A stretch of DNA of 7,721 bases from an uncultured Flammeovirgaceae bacterium (GTDB lineage Bacteria > Bacteroidota > Bacteroidia > Cytophagales > Cyclobacteriaceae), in NCBI GenBank assembly GCA_937138955.1, contig CAKZPJ010000822.1, positions 1 through 7,721 on the forward strand, read 5' to 3'. The position numbers and the translations under genes were made by a program. Below are positions 1 through 5,065 of this stretch, in pieces. Below the pieces are notes generated by a model that worked only from the letters and a program-made list of their open reading frames with translations, ran no database searches and was not told where the DNA came from. The stretch's first letter is position 1. Every line of letters begins with the position of its first letter.

Positions 1-636
1 TTCCTTTTCACGCCCCACAATAGGATCGAGCTTATCGTCCTCAGCCAATTTAGTTAAATCACGTCCGAAGTTATCCAGCACTGGTGTGCGAGATTTCTCG
101 GAACCTTTAGACTCTCGGCTGGAACCTGAGCCACTCCCACCAAAGATGCGACCAGAATCTTCGTCGCCATCGTCAGTATCCGGCCCAGCTACCGGAGTAT
201 CGGATTGATATTCTAATAATTCTTTCACAACGTCGTAGTTAACATCAAATTTCTCTAATATCTGGGTAGCAATATTATCTTCATCGCGTAGGATGGAAAG
301 AAGTAGATGCTCCGTACCAATCAGTTGGCTTTTGAAGATTTTTGCTTCCAGATATGTGATCTTCAGTACTTTCTCTGACTGTCGGGTCAGAGGAATGTTG
401 GCCAGGTTTTTCACATTACCCGTGGCCGTTCCTTTGGTAGCCTGCTCAACGGCAGTACGTAGTTCATCTAAAGAAACACCTAGCTTCTTGAGCAAGCTTA
501 CCGCTACGCCCTCCCCCTCTCTAATCATACCTAGCAATAGGTGTTCAGTGCCAATATAGTCGTGTCCCAGTCGGAGGGCTTCTTCCCGACTGAGCGAAAT
601 AACTTCCTTAACTCTATTTGAAAATTTAGCTTCCAT
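1..636 (-). CDS. clpC: ClpC-type Clp ATPase, N-terminal part (runs off left edge)
   Basis: This is the first 212 residues of an AAA+ unfoldase that, in this family, feeds substrates to the ClpP protease in the cytoplasm. The start is the ATG at 636-634 and gives MEAKFSNRVKEVISLSREEA, a typical ClpC beginning. Two Clp_N repeats are visible: the first around residues 3-70 (GHDYIGTEHLLLGMIREGEG) and the second around 78-142 (SQLIGTEHLLLSILRDEDN). An acidic and Gly/Ser-rich linker follows at about 155-187. The entry to the first AAA+ domain comes next (LDNFGRDLTKLAEDDKLDPI, then VGREKE), where the window ends. Walker A/B, the UVR middle domain and D2 lie outside, so ClpC versus ClpB rests on the N-domain; ClpC is the better match. 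It is the last of three minus-strand genes, 114 bp after the WbqC-family gene. A TAnnTTTG-like box (plus-strand 706-713, 7 of 8 positions) could be its own promoter. Confidence 0.95.
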   Translation of the reverse strand, partial: MEAKFSNRVKEVISLSREEALRLGHDYIGTEHLLLGMIREGEGVAVSLLKKLGVSLDELRTAVEQATKGTATGNVKNLANIPLTRQSEKVLKITYLEAKIFKSQLIGTEHLLLSILRDEDNIATQILEKFDVNYDVVKELLEYQSDTPVAGPDTDDGDEDSGRIFGGSGSGSSRESKGSEKSRTPVLDNFGRDLTKLAEDDKLDPIVGREKE

Positions 637-714
637 AAGGTTACTTCTTGGAATTAAATGGTAAAATGGGTATCTCCCCTTGAGCCAAAACCCTCAATAG
701 CAAGATAAATATAT

Positions 715-746
715 ATGCTTAGAAAACAACAAGTGGTTTTAAGCAT
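715..746 (-). terminator. Hairpin after the WbqC-family gene, possible weak terminator
   Basis: ATGCTT (715-720) pairs with AAGCAT (741-746), and AAAAC (723-727) pairs with GTTTT (736-740). There is a two-base bulge at 721-722 and an eight-base loop. The hairpin sits directly after the WbqC-family stop codon (753-751), where a terminator would be expected. The following minus-strand sequence is AT-rich rather than a clean T-run, so it may attenuate or protect an mRNA end instead of terminating. The structure is seen in the sequence; its role is inferred. Confidence 0.35.
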
Positions 747-750
747 TTGT

Positions 751-1386
751 TCACCTTCCGGATATTGAACGCCGAATAACATTATCGGCATGAGGGCCTT
801 CGCAAAATAACAAATCTATAATACTTAAATTAGTTACAAAGTCTTTGCCAAAGGCTTGTATGTACCTTATTGGCACAAATTGACTATTTCTTGATAATTG
901 ATTTTTGCCTAAAATTTTACCTCGCTGATCAATTACAGTGCTGGTTGTTGCTGGAGAAGCCTGACGAGGCCAAAAATCCACCTCAACGTTCCACATTAGC
1001 AATTCCAGACACTTTGTCAGTAGAGCCAGGTTAAGATCAATTAAATAGTTGAAAGGTTGGTATATAGTAGTTCGAATATCATCAGCAAAGAATGTAAAAA
1101 ACGGCGTTTTACCGTAAGCCGAAGCTAAACTTCTCCAGTGGTTGTTTTGCCACTGATTCTCATTGGCTATTTTTACATCCCGAGTTGAGACTTTTCCGCT
1201 TCCTCTATGGATTGGTACGCTAAGTACTTGTGTTTTGTTCGGTCCTAAAATATAGCATCGATTCCGGTAGGACTGCTTTATGTATATTTCATCAACATCA
1301 ATCCAGATTTTATTTACCGAACGCAGCAAAGAAAAGTACTCCAGACAAGGGAAATAATTACTCTCTATTAGTGCCGAATGATTCAA
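751..1386 (-). CDS. WbqC-family protein
   Basis: This 211-residue protein matches the WbqC-like family (Pfam PF08889 by recognition). Family members often lie near polysaccharide or core genes, but their biochemical function is not firmly established. Recognisable features are ESNYFPCLEYF at residues 8-18, LSVPIHRG at 55-62, the W-rich stretch with NNHWRSLASAYGKTPFFTFF at 81-100, and IDLLFCEGP near the C-terminus (189-197). There is no signal peptide or membrane segment, so it should be cytoplasmic. No ATG is available. The frame opens after a stop about 27 bases upstream, and the only usual start codon before the conserved N-terminus is TTG at 1386-1384, so a TTG start is chosen. No Shine-Dalgarno is evident. 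It lies 28 bp downstream of the yciO-type gene on the same strand and is probably co-transcribed with it. The family call is secure; the function is unknown. Confidence 0.85.
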   Translation of the reverse strand: MNHSALIESNYFPCLEYFSLLRSVNKIWIDVDEIYIKQSYRNRCYILGPNKTQVLSVPIHRGSGKVSTRDVKIANENQWQNNHWRSLASAYGKTPFFTFFADDIRTTIYQPFNYLIDLNLALLTKCLELLMWNVEVDFWPRQASPATTSTVIDQRGKILGKNQLSRNSQFVPIRYIQAFGKDFVTNLSIIDLLFCEGPHADNVIRRSISGR

Positions 1387-1414
1387 CGCTGGAAGGTAGA
1401 AAGGTAAGTGCTAA

Positions 1415-2044
1415 TTATACCAGTAAAGCAGTATCACCTAGCCCCTGACGAATCACCGTTGGTTCATTTTGAGTGCAGTCTACCACAGTAGAGGCTACAT
1501 TGTTTCCCATACCACCGTCGATAATTAAATCTACCTGATCGGCAAAACGCTCGTAAATCAGTGCAGGGTCGGTAGAATAAGCCACAATCTCGTCTTCATC
1601 ATGTACTGAGGTAGTAATTAATGGGTTGCCCAAGCGAGCTACTAATTGCTGGGGAATAGCATGGTCGGTCACACGAACCCCAATTGTTTTGCGTTTGCTA
1701 TCAATTTTTTTAGGTACATATTTGCTGGAAGGTAATATAAATGTATAAGGGCCTGGCAGCGCTTTATTCATCATTTTGAAAATGGGGGTGGGAATACTTT
1801 TAGAATACTCCGAAACCTGACTTATATTTTGGCAGAGAAAAGAAAACTGGTTTTTTTGAGGGTCAACTCCTTTAATGAGGCAGAGACGCTCAATAGCTTC
1901 TGGGTTAAGAAGGTTGCAGCCTAGTGCGTAAATTGTATCGGTAGGATAAATCACCAGTCCACCTTGTTGCAGAACTTCAGCTACTTTGGTTAGCTTTTTG
2001 TTTTCAGGGTAAATAGCGTTGATTTTCAGAAGGGATGCTTTCAT
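1415..2044 (-). CDS. yciO: YciO-type protein of the Sua5/YciO/YrdC (threonylcarbamoyl-AMP synthase) superfamily
   Basis: This 209-residue single-domain protein belongs to the superfamily that makes threonylcarbamoyl-AMP from threonine, bicarbonate and ATP for the t6A modification of tRNAs reading ANN codons. Visible motifs are YPTDTIYALGC (33-43), LPGPYTFIL (96-104), KRKTIGVRV (117-125), TTSV (144-147), STVVD (185-189) and RQGLGD (199-204). The pattern follows E. coli YciO rather than TsaC or Sua5: the length is nearly the same as E. coli YciO, and the KxR loop of TsaC/Sua5 is altered here (LIKGVDPQKNQF, 57-68). There is no C-terminal Sua5 domain. The ATG at 2044-2042 starts the gene. It is divergent from mltG across 139 bp and leads a minus-strand run with the WbqC-family gene. 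Automated annotation would often call it L-threonylcarbamoyladenylate synthase. Whether it does the essential t6A step or a YciO-like secondary role cannot be settled here. Confidence 0.9.
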   Translation of the reverse strand: MKASLLKINAIYPENKKLTKVAEVLQQGGLVIYPTDTIYALGCNLLNPEAIERLCLIKGVDPQKNQFSFLCQNISQVSEYSKSIPTPIFKMMNKALPGPYTFILPSSKYVPKKIDSKRKTIGVRVTDHAIPQQLVARLGNPLITTSVHDEDEIVAYSTDPALIYERFADQVDLIIDGGMGNNVASTVVDCTQNEPTVIRQGLGDTALLV

Positions 2045-2183
2045 CTATGTGGTATTTTATAAAAAAATGAACTTAGGGTAAAAACTTTTCTTAGTAACAA
2101 CGATGTTACAAAAAACGGAGATACCGGACAAACGTTAGATGTTAATTCTGAGGGTACAACCAAATTACTAATTTTTATTGCAT
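2045..2183. promoter_or_regulatory. Divergent promoter region between yciO-type gene and mltG
   Basis: This 139-bp stretch separates two divergently transcribed genes and must contain promoters for both. A 6-bp perfect inverted repeat, GTAACA (2094-2099) and TGTTAC (2104-2109) with spacer ACGA, lies near the middle and could be a regulator site. A TAATTTTT sequence (2169-2176) just before the mltG ATG resembles the Bacteroidota -7 element TAnnTTTG, but it is very close to the start codon. No riboswitch or small ORF is evident. The exact promoter positions are not resolvable by eye. Confidence 0.4.
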
Positions 2184-3218
2184 ATGAAAAGACCTAAACT
2201 ACTAGCACTTTTTATTGTGGTGGGTTCGGTACTTTTAATATCGTTTTCATTCTACGCTTATCAAATGGTATATACCCCTAATGTGCTAGCTGATGAGTCA
2301 GACCGGGTTCTTCTCATACCTTCGGGAGCCACCTTTGATGAAGTACAGGATAGGCTACACAATGAAGGTTACGTGAAAGACTTACTTTCTTTTAGTGTAT
2401 TAGCGAAACTAATGAAGTACGATCAGTACCTAAAGCCAGGGCGTTATTTGTTACAGGCTAATATGTCGAACTTAGCAGCTATTCGTCTGTTACGTTCTGG
2501 TCAACAGAAACCCGTGAATGTGACGTTTAACAATGTACGATTGAAGTCAGAGTTGGCCCAGCGGTTATGTGAAAATCTGGAAGCTGATAAGGAAGATTTT
2601 TTAGCTCTCCTTAACAACGAAGAGCTAGTAAAGGAATACGGCTTTACGGCTGAGAATGTGTTAGCTATGTTTTTGCCCAATACGTATCAGTTCTACTGGA
2701 CAACTTCGGCAGAGGAGTTATTTGAACGCTTTCATCAGGAGTACGAGAACTTTTGGAGTAAGCAACGAGCGAACCGAGCTGACTCCCTGGATATGACCCC
2801 TCGTGAAGTATCTATTTTAGCGTCTATTGTAGAATCAGAAACGAATAAGCCCGACGAGGCTCCTAAAGTGGCTGGGCTTTATCTGAATAGATTACAACGT
2901 AATATTGCTCTTCAAGCCGACCCTACACTAGTATATGCCGCCGGAGATTTTACCATTAAGCGAGTTCTGAATAAGCATAAAGAAATAGATTCACCTTACA
3001 ATACGTATAAATATACCGGCTTGCCTCCGGGTCCAATCCGAGTTCCATCAATTAATGCGATAGATGCAGTGCTGAACTACGAAGATCATAACTACTTATA
3101 CATGTGTGCCCGCGAAGATTTCTCGGGTTACCATAACTTCGCTACGAACTTGAGTGCTCATATGGCTAACGCTCGCCGCTACCAGCGGGCACTTAGTCAA
3201 GCCGGAATATACAACTAG
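2184..3218 (+). CDS. mltG: Endolytic murein transglycosylase MltG (YceG-like)
   Basis: MltG is an inner-membrane lytic transglycosylase that cleaves nascent glycan strands in the periplasm and is thought to terminate peptidoglycan polymerisation. The protein has 344 residues, the usual size. A basic N-terminus (MKRPK) precedes one membrane anchor at about residues 6-26. A LysM-like region follows at about 41-105 (IPSGATFDEVQDRL). The YceG catalytic domain contains MFLPNTYQFYW (162-172), ILASIVESET (211-220) with the predicted catalytic Glu at about 217, and the family signature ALQADPTLVYA together with YNTYKYTGLPPGPI. I chose the ATG at 2184; a TTG two codons earlier (2178) is also open but would only add Met-His. 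It heads a plus-strand pair with the thioesterase 3 bp downstream. The motifs are intact and the assignment is firm. Confidence 0.96.
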   Translation: MKRPKLLALFIVVGSVLLISFSFYAYQMVYTPNVLADESDRVLLIPSGATFDEVQDRLHNEGYVKDLLSFSVLAKLMKYDQYLKPGRYLLQANMSNLAAIRLLRSGQQKPVNVTFNNVRLKSELAQRLCENLEADKEDFLALLNNEELVKEYGFTAENVLAMFLPNTYQFYWTTSAEELFERFHQEYENFWSKQRANRADSLDMTPREVSILASIVESETNKPDEAPKVAGLYLNRLQRNIALQADPTLVYAAGDFTIKRVLNKHKEIDSPYNTYKYTGLPPGPIRVPSINAIDAVLNYEDHNYLYMCAREDFSGYHNFATNLSAHMANARRYQRALSQAGIYN

Positions 3219-3221
3219 TCT

Positions 3222-3629
3222 ATGTATCAACATGCTATCCAACTTCGGGTTCGCTACGGAGAAACTGACCAGATGGGCTACGTGTACTACGGCAACTATG
3301 CCTCCTACTACGAAGTAGCTCGAGTGGAGGCGTTACGTAACCTGGGTATGAGCTACCGAAAACTCGAGGAAAGTGGAATTATGATGCCAGTGCTGGAGAA
3401 TCATTCTTACTATCATCAACCAGTACACTACGATGATCTACTAACGATAAAGGTTCTTTTAAATGACATGCCGTCGGTGAAGATTACTTTCGGTTATGAA
3501 TTTAGGAATGAAAATGAAGCTCTGGTTCATTCTGGTAAGACAGTGCTGGCATTTATGAAAGCAAACACCAAGCGCCCTTGTCGCCCACCCGAAACGATGA
3601 TGAAGTTGCTAAAGCCATATTTTAGCTAA
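3222..3629 (+). CDS. Acyl-CoA thioesterase, YbgC/FadM hotdog family
   Basis: This 135-residue single hotdog-fold protein of the 4HBT type hydrolyses acyl-CoA thioesters in the cytoplasm in related families; the acyl chain it prefers cannot be read from sequence. The signature RVRYGETDQMGYVYYGNYAS (9-28) holds the predicted catalytic Asp16. EVARVEALRNLG (31-42) is the central helix, and a beta-sheet follows (YYHQPVHYDDLLTIKV, then VKITFGYEF). The length is normal for the family. The ATG lies 3 bp after the mltG stop, so the two genes are almost certainly one transcript, possibly translationally coupled. E. coli YbgC is linked to the Tol-Pal gene cluster; here the partner is a peptidoglycan enzyme, which is only a loose envelope link. 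The family is secure; the exact name (ybgC versus fadM-like) is not. Confidence 0.9.
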   Translation: MYQHAIQLRVRYGETDQMGYVYYGNYASYYEVARVEALRNLGMSYRKLEESGIMMPVLENHSYYHQPVHYDDLLTIKVLLNDMPSVKITFGYEFRNENEALVHSGKTVLAFMKANTKRPCRPPETMMKLLKPYFS

Positions 3630-3712
3630 AAATTCTTCTGATAGCTTTATTGCATATTCCCAACTGAACCATTAAGTTTGCGGTCGCAATTGGCTATTTA
3701 ACTATTTTATCA

Positions 3713-3797
3713 AGAGAGTTGGCGGAGTGGTCGAACGCGGCGGTCTTGAAAACCGTTGTACCGCGAGGTACCGGGGGTTCGAATCCCTCACTCTCTG
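3713..3797 (+). tRNA. tRNA-Ser (anticodon UGA)
   Basis: The full cloverleaf can be folded by hand. Acceptor AGAGAGT (3713-3719) pairs perfectly with ACTCTCT (3790-3796). The D stem is GCG/CGC and the D loop contains GAGTGGTCGAA. The anticodon stem GCGGT/ACCGT closes the loop CTTGAAA, whose anticodon is TGA. A class II long variable arm is present (TACC-GCGA-GGTA), which confirms serine. The T stem GGGGG/CCCTC (one G-T pair) encloses TTCGAAT. The discriminator is G3797 and the CCA tail is not encoded, since CAC follows. The 85-base length is typical. The gene is followed by a strong terminator and then recombinase remnants, so it is a plausible attachment target. Confidence 0.97.
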
Positions 3798-3819
3798 CAC
3801 AGTACATTCATTCAGCATC

Positions 3820-3857
3820 AAAACCCCTTTAATTGTATGATTAAAGGGGTTTTTTTT
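3820..3857 (+). terminator. Strong intrinsic terminator after tRNA-Ser
   Basis: The arms AAAACCCCTTTAAT (3820-3833) and ATTAAAGGGGTTTT (3840-3853) are perfectly complementary over 14 bp around the loop TGTATG, and the run of eight T begins at 3850. This is a textbook rho-independent terminator for the tRNA-Ser transcript, starting 22 bases after the mature 3' end. Because the 5' arm begins with AAAA, it could also work on the opposite strand. Confidence 0.9.
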
Positions 3858-3915
3858 AAAAATGCTTCATATTATTCAGCTTTTCTCATAAAGTAGGTAA
3901 CCGAATTATCTCACT

Positions 3916-3945
3916 AGTTGACATACATCAACTCGATGATATAAA
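3916..3945 (+). promoter_or_regulatory. Inverted repeat overlapping a sigma70-like promoter before the recombinase remnant
   Basis: AGTTGA (3916-3921) and TCAACT (3928-3933) form a perfect 6-bp inverted repeat with a 6-bp spacer. The left arm overlaps TTGACA (3918-3923), which is followed after 16 bp by TATAAA (3940-3945). The recombinase start codon is at 3957. The arrangement resembles a promoter with an overlapping operator, as seen before recombinase genes of mobile elements. Canonical -35/-10 boxes are not the usual Bacteroidota type, so the match could be chance or a sign of foreign origin. Confidence 0.35.
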
Positions 3946-3956
3946 TATAATTACCT

Positions 3957-4663
3957 ATGAAATCTACTATTGCAATATTGTTTTATTTAAACAAACCAAA
4001 AATTAATAGCAAGAGAAAAGTACCTATTAACGTGAGAATTAATGTGAATGGTCGCCGATCAGAAATAGCTACTGGTGAACAAATAAAGCCTGAAAAATGG
4101 AATTCTAAACAAATTGTGTAAGAGGAAACCTACAAGAGGCACGGCGGGTCAACGCTATATTAGATCAAACTCGGGCAAAAATCAGTAAGATATTTAATAG
4201 ACTAATTGAGGAAGAGGTTACAGTGACAGCTTCAATGGTCAAGAGCGTATTTATAGGCAAACAAGACGAGCAGTACAGCTTACTTCAAATATTTCGTCAG
4301 CATAATGAGGAAATGCGAGCGAAGATAGGGAAGGAGTACGCTGCCGGAACATTAGAACGCTATGAGACTCCGCTAAAGCTGACACAAGAATTTCTTCGAT
4401 ATAAATACAATCGGGATGATATTTTTCTTTCCGAGCTGCAATACAAGTTTATTACCGACTACGAGTTCTTTCTGAAAACCGTAAGAGGTAATAGTCATAA
4501 TACAGCTAGTAAGTACCTACGCAACTTTAAAAAGATCATTCGTATTGCGGTGGTCAATGGCTGGCTGGATCGTGATCCTTTTGTCGCTTACAAGTGTACG
4601 CTGCGAGAGGTGAAGCGCGACTTTTTAACTCAGGAGGAGTTAGACCGGATTACTGGTAAAGAC
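3957..4663 (+). pseudogene. Truncated, frameshifted tyrosine recombinase (phage-type integrase)
   Basis: This is the remnant of a Bacteroidota-type tyrosine recombinase, an enzyme that integrates and excises mobile elements. The ATG at 3957 opens 54 codons ending in TAA (4119-4121), with an arm-type DNA-binding domain (KVPINVRINVNGRRSEIATG). The homology continues in another frame from 4121, reading RGNLQEARRVNAILDQTRAK and then the SAM-like core-binding domain (KEYAAGTLERYETPLKLTQE, ASKYLRNFKKIIRIAVVNGW, DRDPF). Two surplus bases, or one lost base, at 4119-4120 break the gene. The match stops after TLREVKRDFLTQEELDRIT at about 4656. The whole catalytic domain with the R-K-H-R-Y residues is missing, replaced by IS1 transposase sequence. 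It cannot recombine DNA as it stands. Its position 160 bp downstream of tRNA-Ser suggests an element integrated at that tRNA. Confidence 0.85.
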
Positions 4664-4930
4664 TGCCCTGAGTGGCTCTGGTTAGCTGTAGAACGCCGTA
4701 CAGGCTTAGTGGTAGGGTTTCATCTTGGCGGCAGAGACGAAGAAGGTGCATTAGGTCTATGGCTCAGTATCCGTCAAAAACTATGGCACAAAGCACTAAT
4801 ATTTACGGATGATTGGGCAGCCTATGCTAGCGTTTTTGCGAAAGGCCAGCACCAAGCAGCAGGTAAAAAACAGACCGTGAAGATAGAGCATCTTAATATA
4901 ACACGCTGCGCCAACGGTGTGCCCGCTTAG
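4223..4930 (+). CDS. Chimeric open frame: recombinase core-binding domain joined to IS1 transposase fragment
   Basis: This is the longest uninterrupted frame in the remnant, 235 residues from a GTG at 4223 (an in-frame ATG lies at 4235). A purine-rich GAGGAAGAGG sits just before the GTG. Residues 1 to about 145 are the SAM-like core-binding region of a tyrosine recombinase. From about 150 they are the second half of an IS1-family transposase (EWLWLAVERRTGLVVGFHLG, then IFTDDWAAY and IEHLN). The last 11 residues are out-of-frame sequence. Neither enzyme is complete: the recombinase has no catalytic domain, and the transposase has lost its first catalytic Asp. It is most likely an accident of deletion and not a working gene. 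Automated pipelines may nevertheless call it a phage integrase or transposase. Confidence 0.4.
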   Translation: MTASMVKSVFIGKQDEQYSLLQIFRQHNEEMRAKIGKEYAAGTLERYETPLKLTQEFLRYKYNRDDIFLSELQYKFITDYEFFLKTVRGNSHNTASKYLRNFKKIIRIAVVNGWLDRDPFVAYKCTLREVKRDFLTQEELDRITGKDCPEWLWLAVERRTGLVVGFHLGGRDEEGALGLWLSIRQKLWHKALIFTDDWAAYASVFAKGQHQAAGKKQTVKIEHLNITRCANGVPA

Positions 4931-5054
4931 TATGCAAAGCGTTGTCTTTCTCTAAAACTTGGGAAAGTCATTACTTAGCGATCAAGTACTTCTTAGTTCA
5001 ATACAATCTTGACAGATTAGTAAAAAAATCCATCCTTATGTTGAGTACACTACC
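4664..5054 (+). mobile_element. IS1-family insertion sequence, 3' remnant
   Basis: This is the C-terminal half of an IS1-family (InsB-like) DDE transposase. WLWLAVERRTGLVVGFHLGG, LIFTDDWAAYASVF (with the second catalytic Asp) and QHQAAGKKQ...IEHLN (with the catalytic Glu) are read in the frame of 4223. Two surplus bases at 4898-4899 (AATATAAC where AATAAC is expected) then shift the frame. The match resumes from 4900 as NTLRQRCARLVCKALSFSK, then HYLAIKYFLVQYNLDRLVKK. The N-terminal zinc-finger/HTH part, the first catalytic Asp and the left inverted repeat are absent. The element is therefore dead, both truncated on the left and frameshifted. The left boundary (about 4656-4672) is estimated from where the recombinase similarity stops. 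The right boundary is set by the predicted terminal repeat. Confidence 0.8.
5033..5054 (+). repeat. Predicted right terminal inverted repeat of the IS1 remnant
   Basis: Read inward from the element's outer edge (5054 down to 5033), the sequence begins GGTAGTGTACTCAACATAAG. Known IS1 ends begin GGTAATG or GGTGATG, so GGTAGTG fits the tip. It lies where IS1 transposase genes normally end, just after the YNLDRLV segment. The left partner is missing, so the repeat cannot be confirmed by pairing, and no target duplication can be assigned. The tip is 11 bases from the stop codon of the neighbouring NmrA-like gene. Confidence 0.5.
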
Positions 5055-5065
5055 CGGCTATGTTG

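Noticed and set aside
293..559. 88-codon plus-strand open frame
   Set aside because: It lies entirely antisense to the well-supported ClpC N-domain and resembles no known protein.
1230..1448. 72-codon plus-strand open frame
   Set aside because: It is antisense to the WbqC-family gene and the end of the yciO-type gene, and no family is recognisable.
2178..2183. TTG start for mltG two codons upstream
   Set aside because: The ATG at 2184 directly precedes a normal basic-plus-hydrophobic membrane anchor, so the TTG adds nothing.
3624..3655. Possible terminator after the thioesterase (AGCTA ... TAGCT, then TTTATT)
   Set aside because: It has only a 5-bp AT-rich stem, a long loop and a poor T-run, so it is too weak to call.
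3696..3712. Promoter box before tRNA-Ser (TATTTTAT at 3703-3710 with TTTG at 3677-3680)
   Set aside because: The match to the Bacteroidota consensus is partial, the spacing is longer than usual, and the region is AT-rich, so chance is likely.
4105..4906. Programmed frameshifting at the two lesions
   Set aside because: IS1 frameshifting occurs between insA and insB at an A-rich slippery site, not near the C-terminus. Neither lesion has such a site, and both partner enzymes are truncated anyway.
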